A DNA stretch of 64,000 nucleotides from Flavobacteriales bacterium UBA7690 (GCA_002482775.1 DLGQ01000109.1:54765-118764), one strand, 5' to 3'. Positions 27,095 to 36,748 are shown, numbered from the stretch's first letter. A program made the numbers and translations. The notes: generated from the letters alone by a model not told the origin.

Positions 27095-27684
27095 GGGGTG
27101 TCGTGCTGTACGCTCAGTGCCGCTTGGAAACAGGTGCGGCACAGCGGCTCGTAGCTATCGGTCTCACCCAGCACGACCAGCTCCTGGCTGGCTGTTTTCC
27201 GGTGGCTGAAGGTGGCCAGTCCGCCGCAGTGCATGCAGATGGCGTGGACCTTCGTCACGTACTCGGCGATCGCCATCAGCGCGGGCATCGGCCCGAAAGG
27301 GCGTCCTTGGAAATCCATGTCGAGCCCGGCGATGATCACGCGGATGCCGCTGTTGGCGAGTTGTTCGCACACGGTGGGCAGCCCATCATCGAAGAACTGG
27401 GCCTCGTCGATACCCACCACCTGGATGTCGCTGGTGAGCAGGAGCAGGTTGGTGCTGTTGGGTACCGGCGTGCTGCGGATGGTGGTGCCTTCGTGGCTCA
27501 CCACGTCCACGGCATCGTAGCGGGTATCCACGCCAGGCTTGAAGATCTCCACCTTTTGCTTGGCGAATTCCGCACGGCGCAACCGGCGGATCAGCTCTTC
27601 CGTCTTTCCGGAGAACATGCTGCCACAGATCACTTCGATCCAGCCTTTGCGGGGGCTGTGTGGTCCGGTGTGTTCCAGGAACAT
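27091..27684 (-). CDS. tdk: Thymidine kinase
   Basis: 197 aa. Type II thymidine kinase, phosphorylating thymidine to dTMP with ATP. It has the P-loop [17 protein letters not shown], the Walker-B-like [12 protein letters not shown] with the catalytic Glu region, [16 protein letters not shown], and the zinc-binding cysteines in ICMHCGG and LCRTCF. Length is normal. It ends in an ATGA overlap with murF-alr and is divergent from the gene at 27781. A TATTTTCG box on the minus strand (27732-27739) could be its -7 element. Confidence 0.93.
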   Translation of the reverse strand: MFLEHTGPHSPRKGWIEVICGSMFSGKTEELIRRLRRAEFAKQKVEIFKPGVDTRYDAVDVVSHEGTTIRSTPVPNSTNLLLLTSDIQVVGIDEAQFFDDGLPTVCEQLANSGIRVIIAGLDMDFQGRPFGPMPALMAIAEYVTKVHAICMHCGGLATFSHRKTASQELVVLGETDSYEPLCRTCFQAALSVQHDTP

Positions 27685-27780
27685 CGAGGGTGGCCCGTGG
27701 TGTTGTTAGCTTCGGGCGTTGGCGGGGTGTGCGAAAATAGGGATCTTCGCAGGCATGCGGGTACACGAACGCAGAGAAGC

Positions 27781-28464
27781 ATGAGCACGGACAAGCCTTT
27801 TCGCAGGATCAATGAACTGGTAGCAGCGCTGGCCGCCGCGGACAAGGGCCTTGGCAACGGCACGCTCGGAGCCGATGGTCTGGAGACGGCTTGCGACGAT
27901 GCACGGGAGCTTTACGAACGGCTGGTGGTGTTGCGTCACAAAGCCAGAGAGACCTTGGTGAACCAGTCCACGGAAGAGCCTGAAACCGTGAAACCAGCGC
28001 AGAACGTGGTGCGGGAACCGTTGCCACAGGCCGCGCCCGAAGAGCGTTCCGTGCGGTTGGATACGCGCCCGGCTCCGGAGCCTTCCTCCCGCCAGACCTC
28101 GCTGATCGATGCCATCGAGCACACCGAAATGAAGGAGGATGCTGTCCCTTCCACAGCAAGCAAGTCTACCGCCAGTGAACGCCTGCCCAAGCCAGCGACC
28201 TCGGTAGCCGAGAAGTTGGAGAAGGCTGCCGTTGCCGATCTGGGCAAGGCCATATCGCTCAGCCATAAATTCTGGTTCGTGGCGGAGCTCTTCAATGGTG
28301 ACCGTATGGCGTACGAAAAGGCTGTGGAGAAACTCAACGCGAGCGCTAGCCTTGCAGAAGCCCAATCCTACATCCAGGACGAGGTGATCGCCAAGCTGAA
28401 GAAGCCCGCCGACCCCGAAGCCCTGGCCACCTTCAACGAACTCGTGGAACGCCGAACCGCATGA
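27781..28464 (+). CDS. Conserved Bacteroidota hypothetical protein
   Basis: 227 aa from the ATG at 27781; the much longer open frame upstream is the antisense of tdk. The N-terminal part (about 1-60) is helical (RRINELVAALAAADKGLG, ARELYERLVVLRHKA). A Pro/Ser/Glu-rich linker spans about 65-140, and a C-terminal helical domain (LGKAISLSHKFWFVAELFNGDRMAYEKAVEKLN) is a landmark seen in Bacteroidota proteins next to tdk or peptidase genes. No signal peptide or membrane segment. The function is unknown. It ends in an ATGA overlap with the M28 peptidase gene. Confidence 0.75.
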   Translation: MSTDKPFRRINELVAALAAADKGLGNGTLGADGLETACDDARELYERLVVLRHKARETLVNQSTEEPETVKPAQNVVREPLPQAAPEERSVRLDTRPAPEPSSRQTSLIDAIEHTEMKEDAVPSTASKSTASERLPKPATSVAEKLEKAAVADLGKAISLSHKFWFVAELFNGDRMAYEKAVEKLNASASLAEAQSYIQDEVIAKLKKPADPEALATFNELVERRTA

Positions 28465-29729
28465 GCCTACGATCGCTCCTTTTCTTCGTGATGGTCGCCC
28501 CGGTGGTGATCCACGCCCAAGAAGCCGATGTCGTCCGCGGCAACGCGCGCAAGTACGTGAAGAACCTCACCGCACCGGCGTTGCATGGTCGCGGATATGT
28601 GGAGAATGGCGACGGCCTGGCCGCGGATTGGATCGCGCAGCAGTTCACGCGTATGGGCCTGTTGCCGGTGAAGTCGGACTACTTCCAGCCGTTCCAGTTC
28701 AACGTGAACAGCTTTCCGGACAGCGTGCAGGTCAGCATCGATGGTAAGCGTTTGATCCCTGGAACGGACTTCATCGTGCATCCCGCGTCGGGCAGGGCTT
28801 CGGGTAGTTTCGATCTGGTGCATCTTCAGCCGGATGATCTCCTGGATCCTGCGCGCCGGGCCATGAGCATGGGTGTGCTTACAGGCAAGGCCGCGTGTCT
28901 TCACTTCCCCAAGACCATCAACAGCGATACGTTGCGGATGTACGACGAGGTGGAGCGCGAGCTCATGCACTTCTGCCCCGTCGTGAAAGCGGCAGCAGGC
29001 AAACTGACCTGGGGTGTTGCCCAAGAGGCGCGGCCGTTCCCGTTGATCGAAGTGTTGCCGGAGACGATGACCGACAGTTCGCTCACCGTGGACCTACGGG
29101 TGCAGAACAAGTTGCTCCCACGTCACGAAGCGCGCAATGTGGTAGGCAAGGTGAAGGGCAAAGGCAGCAAATGGATCGTGATCGGCGCGCATTATGATCA
29201 CCTCGGGCACATGGGTCCCGATGCGCTTTTCCCCGGAGCCAACGACAATGCGAGCGGTGTGGCCATGATGCTTTCGTTAGCCGAATGGTTCAGTAAACAC
29301 AAACCGAAACACAACATCCTCTTCGTGGCGTTCGCTGGTGAAGAGGCAGGACTTGTGGGTTCGGAATGGTTCATCGTGGACCGCCCGATCGATCTCTCGA
29401 AGATCAAGTTGATGGTGAACCTGGACATGCTCGGCACCGGCGATGATGGCATCACCGTGGTGAATTCCACCGCGCAACAAGTGTTCTTCGATCAGCTCGT
29501 GGCCATCAATACCGCGAAACAATACCTGCCACAGGTGAAGCCGCGCGGCCCAGCGTGCAACAGCGACCATTGCCCTTTCGTGCAGAAGAACATTCCGGCG
29601 CTCTTCCTCTACACCATGGGCGGCACCGCAGCCTACCACGATGTGCAGGACAGGGAAGAGCAACTTCCGCTCACCAAGTTCCCCGAGGTATACGCGTTGC
29701 TGAAGGACTTCATCTCAGGTTTGAAGTGA
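28461..29729 (+). CDS. M28 family zinc peptidase, secreted
   Basis: 422 aa with signal peptide MSLRSLLFFVMVAPVVIHAQ. A PA-like insert (about 90-215) precedes the M28 core: IGAHYDHLG gives the first zinc His-Asp segment, GANDNASGVAMML the bridging Asp, FVAFAGEEAGLVGS the catalytic Glu pair, MVNLDMLG the next ligand, and the C-terminal AYHDVQD the last His. The metal ligands therefore appear intact. Such enzymes are aminopeptidases of the periplasm or surface. It overlaps the upstream gene by ATGA and rsmI downstream by GTGA, forming a three-gene coupled unit. Confidence 0.88.
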   Translation: MSLRSLLFFVMVAPVVIHAQEADVVRGNARKYVKNLTAPALHGRGYVENGDGLAADWIAQQFTRMGLLPVKSDYFQPFQFNVNSFPDSVQVSIDGKRLIPGTDFIVHPASGRASGSFDLVHLQPDDLLDPARRAMSMGVLTGKAACLHFPKTINSDTLRMYDEVERELMHFCPVVKAAAGKLTWGVAQEARPFPLIEVLPETMTDSSLTVDLRVQNKLLPRHEARNVVGKVKGKGSKWIVIGAHYDHLGHMGPDALFPGANDNASGVAMMLSLAEWFSKHKPKHNILFVAFAGEEAGLVGSEWFIVDRPIDLSKIKLMVNLDMLGTGDDGITVVNSTAQQVFFDQLVAINTAKQYLPQVKPRGPACNSDHCPFVQKNIPALFLYTMGGTAAYHDVQDREEQLPLTKFPEVYALLKDFISGLK

Positions 29730-30439
29730 GTTCCTTCTCTGCCTCACTTGTCCTTGTTCCCACGCCCATCGGGAACTTGGACGATATCACGCTACGTGCG
29801 CAGAAAGTCCTCGCCGATGTGGATGCCGTGGTGGCCGAGGACACACGTGTAAGTGGTCGGTTGTTGCAGCATTTGGGCATCAGTAAACCGTTGATCCCGT
29901 TCCACGCGCACAACGAGCACCGCATGGTGGAGCAGCTGGTGCGGCGCATGCAAGTGGGCGAGCGGTTCGCCTTGGTGAGCGATGCGGGCACACCGGCCAT
30001 CAGCGATCCGGGTTTCCTGCTGGTGCGCGCAGCGATCGCCGCGGGCGTAAGTGTGGAGTGCCTGCCCGGTCCAACGGCTTTCGTGCCCGCCTTGGTCAAC
30101 AGTGGCTTACCGTGCGACCGTTTCGTGTTCGAAGGTTTCCTTCCGGTGAAGAAAGGGCGACGCACACGTTTGGAAGAACTGAAAAGCGAAGAGCGCACCA
30201 TGGTCCTGTACGAAAGTCCGCACCGTGTGCTACGTACGTTGACCGATCTGGCCGATAGCTTCGGTGGTGCGCGCCGGGCAAGCGTATCGCGCGAGCTGAG
30301 CAAGTTGCACGAGGAATCCGTGCGGGGCACCTTGACCGAACTGGTAGCGCATTTCACGGCGAAAGAGCCACGGGGTGAGTTCGTGGTGGTGGTCGGTGGC
30401 AAGGACGAGGCCGCTCCCCAAGGCACGGAAGTTGTTTGA
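29726..30439 (+). CDS. rsmI: 16S rRNA (cytidine-2'-O)-methyltransferase
   Basis: 237 aa with a GTG start at 29726, which overlaps the stop of the peptidase gene (GTGA) and begins right before the conserved LVLVPTPIGNLDDITLRA. RsmI methylates the 2'-O of C1402 in 16S rRNA using SAM. Other landmarks are AVVAEDTRVSGRLLQHLGI, LVSDAGTPAISDPGFLLVRAA, LPGPTAFVPALVNSGL and FVFEGFLPVKKGRR. The fold is of the tetrapyrrole methylase family. The length is slightly below that of E. coli RsmI because it lacks the C-terminal extension. Confidence 0.93.
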   Translation: MSSFSASLVLVPTPIGNLDDITLRAQKVLADVDAVVAEDTRVSGRLLQHLGISKPLIPFHAHNEHRMVEQLVRRMQVGERFALVSDAGTPAISDPGFLLVRAAIAAGVSVECLPGPTAFVPALVNSGLPCDRFVFEGFLPVKKGRRTRLEELKSEERTMVLYESPHRVLRTLTDLADSFGGARRASVSRELSKLHEESVRGTLTELVAHFTAKEPRGEFVVVVGGKDEAAPQGTEVV

Positions 30440-30487
30440 CGAACGAGGGTAGGATTTATCGTATTCTGCATTTACTTTGTCAACAAT

Positions 30488-31108
30488 ATGTTGTTGATAA
30501 CCGCATTCATCCGAAAGGCCATTCTCCCGGCGTTTGGTTTGCTGCTGGGAATGGAAGGGGCTAAGGCCCAAGCCTATATCTATGCCGATGCCGATGTTTA
30601 TCTGAAGCATCGGACCGCGGACCCCTTCTTGCCGTTGGGCGAGCCGGTTGGGGATTTCGTGGACCTCTACCCGAACATGGGCCAATGGACACTGCTCTTC
30701 GAAAAGGACGGCGTGAAGCGCAAAGTGAAGTGCAAGGACATCTGGGGTTTCATGTACAAAGGCGTGCTTTTCCGCATCAATGATGAAGGGCCCATTCCTG
30801 TGCGTGTGATGACCGAAGGCACCGTGTGCTACTACGAGAACGGCTTCGCGCATTTGTACATGCAACGGGAAGATGCCGAGTTGGCCGAATTCGAGGTGGG
30901 CTACGCCTCTTACCTGAGCAAGGACATCCGCAGCCCCATTGTACCTGCTGTTTTCAAGGAAGGAGACACGCGCTCGGTCAGTGGTCGTTTCCGCACCGAG
31001 TACCCCGGGTTGGAGCCGCTTTTCAAATGCATCGGTGATCAGCCCGGCATGGATCCGGTGCGCCAATGCGTGGTGGATTTCGAAGTCGGCCTCATCGGCA
31101 ACCAGTGA
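30488..31108 (+). CDS. Secreted protein of unknown function
   Basis: 206 aa. The N-terminus (LLITAFIRKAILPAFGLLLGMEGAKAQ) is a signal peptide with cleavage near AQ. The mature part is rich in aromatic residues and Gly (FVDLYPNMGQWTLLFEKDGVKRKVKCKDIWGFMYKGVLFRIND), suggesting a beta-rich domain; a Cys pair at KCKD and FKCIG may bond. I do not recognise the family. The spacer before it (30440-30487) is AT-rich with a TTTG at 30435 and a TTACTTTG just before the start, possibly its promoter. It ends in a GTGA overlap with the oxidoreductase gene. Confidence 0.6.
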   Translation: MLLITAFIRKAILPAFGLLLGMEGAKAQAYIYADADVYLKHRTADPFLPLGEPVGDFVDLYPNMGQWTLLFEKDGVKRKVKCKDIWGFMYKGVLFRINDEGPIPVRVMTEGTVCYYENGFAHLYMQREDAELAEFEVGYASYLSKDIRSPIVPAVFKEGDTRSVSGRFRTEYPGLEPLFKCIGDQPGMDPVRQCVVDFEVGLIGNQ

Positions 31109-32121
31109 AAGCCTGGACCCTCACCGCGCATGGCGATCCGCAAAAGGTGTTCGCCTTGCGCGACCATACGAAGCCGGTGCCCAAGGCTGACGAGATCCTT
31201 GTGGCCTGCGAAGGGTTCGGCCTCAACTATGCCGATGTGATGGCGAGCAAGGGTCTGTACCGCGAAGCACCACCTGTGCCGAGCATCCTGGGCTACGAAG
31301 TGGTCGGGCGTATAGAGGCTGCCGGTGCTGGTGTTCCGCAAGCACTCCTCGGCAAGCGCGTGGTGGGCATGACCCGCTTCGGCGGCTACGCGCAGTATGC
31401 GGTCACCGATCATCGTGCGGTGGCCATCATCCCGGAAGATCTTGAACTCGGCAAAGCCGCAGCACTGGCCACACAAGGTTGCACCGCTTGGTATGCCGCA
31501 CATCTGTTGTGCCCGTTGCGCACGGGCCAGCGTGTTCTCGTACACAGTGCGGCGGGTGGCGTTGGTCATCTGCTGGTGCAACTGGCACTGCGTGCGGGTT
31601 GCGAAGTGTTCGCCATTGCAAGCGGAAGCGCCAAAGTGGAGTACCTCCGTTCACTGGGTGTACAGCACGTCATCGATCGTGCGGATGGTGATCATGCAAC
31701 GCAACTGCAGCGCATGCTCCAAGGTGCAAAGCTCGATGTGGTCTTCAATGCCGTGGGTGGCTCCTCGTTCAAGAAGGATATGCGGCTGCTGGGCAGTGGT
31801 GGACGCATCGTGTTATTTGGTGGTGCCGAGCGTGGTGGTATCGGAATGTTCGGCACGTTGCGTTTCGTCTGGCGCATGGGGCTTGTGGTGCCGATCCTCT
31901 TGATGATGAAGAGCCGCTCCATCCTGGGATTGAACATGCTGCGTATCGCCGAGGATCGTCCGCAGGATATCGCCGAATGCCTGCGCAACATGGTGGTCGC
32001 ATGTGCCGAAGGGCACCTCGTACCGCGCGTGCATTCCGTGTACGATGCGAATGACCTGCCACGCGCGATCGCCGACCTGGACGGCGGCACCACGATGGGC
32101 AAGCTCGTTGTGCGCTGGTGA
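31105..32121 (+). CDS. Zinc-independent quinone oxidoreductase-like MDR enzyme
   Basis: 338 aa with a GTG start at 31105 overlapping the previous stop (GTGA). Medium-chain dehydrogenase/reductase family: GroES-like N-terminus (GFGLNYADVMASKGLY, PSILGYEVVGRIEA), NADPH-binding fold with VLVHSAAGGVGHLLVQLAL (about 145-165), and DVVFNAVGGSSFKKDMRLLGSGGRIVLFG. The zinc cysteines of alcohol dehydrogenases are absent, and the pattern is close to VAT-1/quinone reductase proteins that reduce quinones or enones with NADPH. The physiological substrate is not evident. Coupling to a secreted protein gene is odd and may reflect shared transcription only. Confidence 0.85.
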   Translation: MKAWTLTAHGDPQKVFALRDHTKPVPKADEILVACEGFGLNYADVMASKGLYREAPPVPSILGYEVVGRIEAAGAGVPQALLGKRVVGMTRFGGYAQYAVTDHRAVAIIPEDLELGKAAALATQGCTAWYAAHLLCPLRTGQRVLVHSAAGGVGHLLVQLALRAGCEVFAIASGSAKVEYLRSLGVQHVIDRADGDHATQLQRMLQGAKLDVVFNAVGGSSFKKDMRLLGSGGRIVLFGGAERGGIGMFGTLRFVWRMGLVVPILLMMKSRSILGLNMLRIAEDRPQDIAECLRNMVVACAEGHLVPRVHSVYDANDLPRAIADLDGGTTMGKLVVRW

Positions 32122-32276
32122 TCATCGGTTGAACCATCCATCCAGTTCAGCTGGGACAAGTAGTGCTGCGCAGGCGACCGAAGGTTGTGCCTGTGTTCAA
32201 CGGAGGGCCCGTCCCCCTAAGGATGCCGGTAGGTTTGCTCCAGCTAAGGACCCATCACTTCCGCGGCACCACGAAC

Positions 32277-33296
32277 ATGATCCGCACGACTCCACGCAAC
32301 CTCTTCGGTTTGTCCATCTTGTTCATCGGGACCATGGCGCAACCCATCTCTGCCGGAGCACAAGGGGTGGTACAAGCCGACGTACTGCCTCTCATGGGAG
32401 ACTCCTGGCACATGCGGGCTCTCCAAATGTTGCCGCCCGAAGTGACGCTCGGGCACGATATGGTTTGGCCTTACAGCAACGTAGTGGGGAACGACCTTTT
32501 CGGCACGACGCATACGGTGATGGAGCCGGAGCCCATCGCAGGAAGTGCGGCGTATCCGGATGCTGACCGAGCTATACGTACCGTACCGGACAATGGCTCG
32601 GCTACCACATACACGTTCTACGATGTTCGGGAGAACGGTTGTTCGGACCTCGGGTCCATGGGTGGAGCGACCTCCACGGTCTATCAACCGGGCGCCTTAG
32701 CGCATGCTTACCCGCTGGAGCTGGGAGAACAAGTCTCGTCGGCGTTCTGTTATACCACCACCAACGCTGGAGGTACGGCCGACTTCTGTGGATCGGCCGT
32801 TGTTTCCTTGGTCGCGACAGGGACATTGGAACTTTCTTTCGGCACGTTCCACGATGTACAACTGCTCACCATGCGCAAAGCCGCCGCATCGTCGCCCGAT
32901 GGTACCGATTCGCTCATCACCATCATCAGGGATTGGTACGCGCCTGGTATCCCATATCCATTGTTGCACTTCACCACCTTCATCAACGCCGAAGGAGGTA
33001 TCACGCGAACTGGGCAGATCCTGGACGAAACCGCTTTGGTGGGGATTGCTGAGCCCCTGCGCATGAGCACCCTTCCGGTGTTCCCCAATCCCACGTCAGG
33101 GCCGGTCACCATCGCCACCCAAGGCTCTGGGATGCTCCAAGTGAACAGTGCGGACGGAAGGCTCGTGCGCTCCATCGCGCTCACCTCCTCCGACCTGAGG
33201 AACATCGACCTCAGCGACCTGCCTGATGGTGTCTATTCCCTCTTCTTCCACGGACCGGAAGAGTTGCGTTCGACGAAGGTGGTCGTCGCGCATTGA
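32277..33296 (+). CDS. T9SS type A sorting domain protein
   Basis: 339 aa from the ATG at 32277, which opens the signal peptide (LFGLSILFIGTMAQPISAGAQ). The middle (about 30-255) has beta-rich character with CYTTTNAGGTADFCGSAV and a YEN-like DVRENGCSDLG segment but no family I can name. The last 80 residues (LPVFPNPTSGPVTIATQG to GVYSLFFHGPEELRSTKVVV) form a T9SS type A sorting domain, so it is carried through the outer membrane. It stands alone between the oxidoreductase gene and the tricorn-like protease and is followed by a GC-rich hairpin. Confidence 0.75.
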   Translation: MIRTTPRNLFGLSILFIGTMAQPISAGAQGVVQADVLPLMGDSWHMRALQMLPPEVTLGHDMVWPYSNVVGNDLFGTTHTVMEPEPIAGSAAYPDADRAIRTVPDNGSATTYTFYDVRENGCSDLGSMGGATSTVYQPGALAHAYPLELGEQVSSAFCYTTTNAGGTADFCGSAVVSLVATGTLELSFGTFHDVQLLTMRKAAASSPDGTDSLITIIRDWYAPGIPYPLLHFTTFINAEGGITRTGQILDETALVGIAEPLRMSTLPVFPNPTSGPVTIATQGSGMLQVNSADGRLVRSIALTSSDLRNIDLSDLPDGVYSLFFHGPEELRSTKVVVAH

Positions 33297-33311
33297 TCAT
33301 CCGTGGTGACG

Positions 33312-33352
33312 CGCCCCCGGTATCGCCTTCCGCAACAGGGTGTCCGGGGGCG
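33312..33352 (+). terminator. GC-rich hairpin after the T9SS gene
   Basis: CGCCCCCGG and CCGGGGGCG form a perfect 9-bp stem around a 23-base loop, 16 bases after the stop at 33296. A run of T is missing, so termination is likely but not certain. Confidence 0.45.
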
Positions 33353-33421
33353 TTGTCGTGGTTGATTTCGCCTCGAACACCCCAACCGTTCGTCCCGCGA
33401 TGAGGACGCCGCTGTGACGGA

Positions 33422-33429
33422 TAGTTTTG
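33422..33429 (+). promoter_or_regulatory. -7 box TAGTTTTG
   Basis: Exact match to TA-N2-TTTG, ending 7 bases before the ATG at 33437. The transcript would start at or next to the start codon. No -33 TTTG was seen at the usual distance. Confidence 0.5.
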
Positions 33430-33436
33430 CCCCACC

Positions 33437-36400
33437 ATGAATCACCACTTGAAACGGATCCTTCCATTACTCGCGTTGGTCGCCGCCGATGCCTCCGCGC
33501 AGAACGAACCGCTCTGGTTGCGCAGTTCGGCCATCAGCCCGGACGGCAGCACCATCGCCTTCACCTACCAAGGCGATATCTGGCGCGTACCAGCGGCCGG
33601 TGGCGATGCAACGCCCTTGACCACCAACGACGCCTACGATTACGCACCGGTGTGGAGCCACGATGGGCGCACCATCGCCTTCGCCAGCACACGCTATGGT
33701 GGTGCTGATGTGTTCGTGATGGGAGCCATGGGCGGCGCTCCCACGCGGCTCACGTTCCACAGCAACGGCGAGATCCCCACGGATTTCTCGCGCGACGATG
33801 CAAACGTGATCTTCTACGGCACACGGCAAGATGATGTGAAGCACCAGCAATTCCCGGTCGGTGGTTTCGGTGAACTCTACACGGTTCCGGTGAAGGGTGG
33901 ACGCCCCATGCAGGTAAGCACCATCGCCATGCAGAACGCGCGGTACAACCCCGCAGGCACCGTGCTCGCGTTCCAGGACCGCAAAGGCTACGAGGATCCG
34001 TTGCGCAAGCACCACACCAGCAGCGTAACGCGCGACATCTGGACCTACGACACGGCGAACAAGACGTACAAGCAGCTCTCCACCTTCGCTGGTGAAGACC
34101 GCAGCCCTGTGTGGAGCAAGGATGGAAGCACGCTCTACTACCTCAGCGAGGAGAGCGGATCGTACAACGTACACAAGATGCCCGCCGCTGGTGGAGCCAA
34201 CACGCAGGTCAGCCGCCTGACCGATCACCCGGTGCGTTACCTCAGCATGAGCGACAACGGCCTGCTGTGCTTCAGCTACCGTGGCGAGCTCTACACCATG
34301 ACCGATGGCAGCGAGCCGAAGAAGGTCGTGATCCGCATCAACAGCGATGGCCGCTACAACCCGGAGAAGACCATCAGCGTGAACAACGCCAGCGAGTACG
34401 AGGTCAGCAGCAACGGCAAGGAAGTGGTCTTCATCCACCGCGGTGAAGTGTTCGTCTCCTCCGTGGCCGAAGGCACTACGCGCCGGATCACCAACACACC
34501 GGAGCAGGAGCGCAACGTCAGCTTCAGCCCCGATGGCCGCACCATCCTCTACGCCTCTGAACGCAACGGCAGCTGGGACCTGTACACCACCAGCCTCACG
34601 CGCAAAGAGGAGAAATACTTCTTCAACGGAACGGTGCTGAAGGAAGAAGCGCTGCTGAATACACCAGCCGAAGAGTTCCAACCGTACTACTCACCCGACG
34701 GAAAAGAGGTGGCGTATTTGGAAGAGCGCACCACATTGAAGGTGCTCAACATCGCCAGCAAACAAACGCGCACGGTGGTGTCCGGCGACAAGAACTACAG
34801 CTACAGCGATGGTGATCAGTGGTACGAGTGGAGCCCCGACAGCAAGTGGTTCGTGGTGAACTTCCTGCACGAGCAACAGTGGATCGGGCAAGTGGGCATC
34901 GTGAAAGCAACCGGCACCGAACCCATCATCGACCTCACCCGCAGCGGCTACGGCGGCTACGCTCCGCGCTGGGCCATGGACGGTAAGGCCATCGTGTACA
35001 TGAGCGATCGTGACGGCATGAAGAACCACGCCAGCTGGGGTGGCCAAGGCGATGCCTACGCGTTCTTCCTCACGCAGGAAGCCTACGACAAGTTCAAGTT
35101 GAACAAGGAAGAAGCCGCATTGGCGAAAGAAGATGAGGACAAGAAGAACGGCGAGGACGAAGAGCTGACCGAAGAGGAGAAGAAGAAGAAAGAGAAGGAG
35201 GACAAGAAGAAGAAAGAAGCCGAGGAGAAGGACAAGAAGGTCGAAGCGATCACCATCGAGTTGGAAGGTCTGCAAGAGCGTCGCTTGCGCCTTACGCCGA
35301 ACTCCAGCTTCCTCAGCGGTGCGGTGTTGAGCAAGGACGGTGAGAAGGTGTGGTACTTCGCTGCGTTCGAAAAAGGAACCGACCTGTGGCAGTACGAAGT
35401 GCGCACGCGTGAGACGAAGATCCTCAACAAGATGGGCGATGGCTGGGCCGGTGGCCTCATGCTGGACAAGGAGGGCAAGAAGCTCTTCTACATCGCCAAC
35501 GGTAGCATCAGCTACTACGACACGGAGAAGAACGAGAACAAGAGCGTGGGCATCAACGGCGATATGCTGTTGAACGAAGGAGCGGAACGCGCGTACCTCT
35601 ACGAACACATCTGGCGCCAGGTGAAGAAGAAGTTCTACCGCGTGGATCTGCAAGGTGTGGATTGGGACAAGTACAAGGCCGAGTACCAGCGTTACCTGCC
35701 GCACATCAACAACAACCACGACATGGCCGAGCTCTGCAGCGAACTCCTCGGTGAGCTCAATGCCAGCCACACCGGCGCGGGTTATGGCGGTGATGAAGTG
35801 CCGAACGGTGACGAGACCGCCTGCCTCGGCTTGCTATACACCAACGATGCAGGCCCCGGATTGAAGATCGCAGAAGTATTGGAGAAAAGTCCGGTGATCA
35901 AGAAGGGATCGAAGATCAAAGCCGGCCATGTCATCGAACAGATCGATGGCCAAGTGATCGAAGCCAACGTGGATCCTGGGCGCTACTTCAACCGGAAGGC
36001 CGGCAAACCGATGTTGCTCGGCATGCTTGATCCGAAGACCAACACACGGTATGTCGAAACCGTGAAGCCCATCAACTGGTGGGACCAAAGCGAAATGCTC
36101 TACAAACGCTGGGTGGAGAATTGCCGCCACTTGGTAGATAGCCTCAGCGGTGGGCAACTCGGTTACGTCCACGTGCAAGGCATGAACGACGAGAGCTTCC
36201 GCGTGGTGTATGAAGAAGCGCTGGGCCGCTACCACAACAAGAAAGGCCTCGTGGTAGATACACGCTTCAACGGCGGCGGCTGGTTGCACGACGACCTCGC
36301 CACCTTCCTGAACGGCAAGACCTACATGCAGATGGAGCCGCGCGGACAGAAGCTGGGCACCGAGCCACAGTTCAAATGGCAGAAGCCGAGCGTGGTGGTG

Positions 36401-36694
36401 ATGAGCGAAGGCAACTACAGCGATGCGCACATGTTCCCCGTCACCTACCGCGCCATGGGCATCGGCAAGCTGGTAGGCATGCCTGTTGCAGGCACCGGCA
36501 CCGCCGTGTGGTGGGAGGGCCTGCAGAACAACATGTGGTTCGGCATACCGCAAGTGGGCATGATCGACAACAACGGCCAGTACCTGGAGAACCAACAACT
36601 GGAACCCGATGTGAAACAGACCCTCGATCCCGGCGCCGTTAGCCAAGGCCGCGACCAACAACTGGAAGAAGCGGTAAAGGTGCTGATGAAGTAG
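33437..36694 (+). CDS. Tricorn-like S41 protease, secreted
   Basis: 1085 aa. Signal peptide MNHHLKRILPLLALVAADASAQ. Residues about 25-540 hold WD-type/TolB-like propeller repeats (SPDGSTIAFTYQGDIWRV, SHDGRTIAFASTRYGGADVFVM). At about 553-603 is an insert very rich in Lys and Glu, then more propeller, and about 715-1085 the C1/PDZ/S41 core: GSKIKAGHVIEQIDGQV is the PDZ, VVDTRFNGGGW the core motif, and VVMSEGNYSDAHMFPVTYR contains the nucleophile Ser. This is the bacterial tricorn protease homologue layout, which in archaea trims peptides after the proteasome. The signal peptide places it outside the cytoplasm, where it probably digests peptides or proteins. Confidence 0.88.
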   Translation: MNHHLKRILPLLALVAADASAQNEPLWLRSSAISPDGSTIAFTYQGDIWRVPAAGGDATPLTTNDAYDYAPVWSHDGRTIAFASTRYGGADVFVMGAMGGAPTRLTFHSNGEIPTDFSRDDANVIFYGTRQDDVKHQQFPVGGFGELYTVPVKGGRPMQVSTIAMQNARYNPAGTVLAFQDRKGYEDPLRKHHTSSVTRDIWTYDTANKTYKQLSTFAGEDRSPVWSKDGSTLYYLSEESGSYNVHKMPAAGGANTQVSRLTDHPVRYLSMSDNGLLCFSYRGELYTMTDGSEPKKVVIRINSDGRYNPEKTISVNNASEYEVSSNGKEVVFIHRGEVFVSSVAEGTTRRITNTPEQERNVSFSPDGRTILYASERNGSWDLYTTSLTRKEEKYFFNGTVLKEEALLNTPAEEFQPYYSPDGKEVAYLEERTTLKVLNIASKQTRTVVSGDKNYSYSDGDQWYEWSPDSKWFVVNFLHEQQWIGQVGIVKATGTEPIIDLTRSGYGGYAPRWAMDGKAIVYMSDRDGMKNHASWGGQGDAYAFFLTQEAYDKFKLNKEEAALAKEDEDKKNGEDEELTEEEKKKKEKEDKKKKEAEEKDKKVEAITIELEGLQERRLRLTPNSSFLSGAVLSKDGEKVWYFAAFEKGTDLWQYEVRTRETKILNKMGDGWAGGLMLDKEGKKLFYIANGSISYYDTEKNENKSVGINGDMLLNEGAERAYLYEHIWRQVKKKFYRVDLQGVDWDKYKAEYQRYLPHINNNHDMAELCSELLGELNASHTGAGYGGDEVPNGDETACLGLLYTNDAGPGLKIAEVLEKSPVIKKGSKIKAGHVIEQIDGQVIEANVDPGRYFNRKAGKPMLLGMLDPKTNTRYVETVKPINWWDQSEMLYKRWVENCRHLVDSLSGGQLGYVHVQGMNDESFRVVYEEALGRYHNKKGLVVDTRFNGGGWLHDDLATFLNGKTYMQMEPRGQKLGTEPQFKWQKPSVVVMSEGNYSDAHMFPVTYRAMGIGKLVGMPVAGTGTAVWWEGLQNNMWFGIPQVGMIDNNGQYLENQQLEPDVKQTLDPGAVSQGRDQQLEEAVKVLMK

Positions 36695-36717
36695 GGTTGA
36701 TGTGATCTTTGAATGCG

Positions 36718-36748
36718 AACGAACCCCGGCCATTGGTCGGGGTTCGTT
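36718..36748 (+). terminator. Hairpin terminator after tricorn-like gene
   Basis: AACGAACCCCG and CGGGGTTCGTT form a perfect 11-bp stem with a 9-base loop, 23 bases after the stop codon. Only a weak T tract follows. Confidence 0.6.

Noticed and set aside
25928..27154. 408-codon plus-strand frame across murF-alr
   Set aside because: Antisense to murF-alr; His/Arg/Gln-rich composition typical of shadow frames.
29726..32121. A single functional operon from rsmI to the oxidoreductase gene
   Set aside because: A 48-bp AT-rich spacer with possible promoter separates rsmI from 30488, so co-transcription is not established.
33467..34681. 404-codon minus-strand frame inside the tricorn-like gene
   Set aside because: Shadow frame; no signal peptide or domain, and the plus-strand protein is clear.
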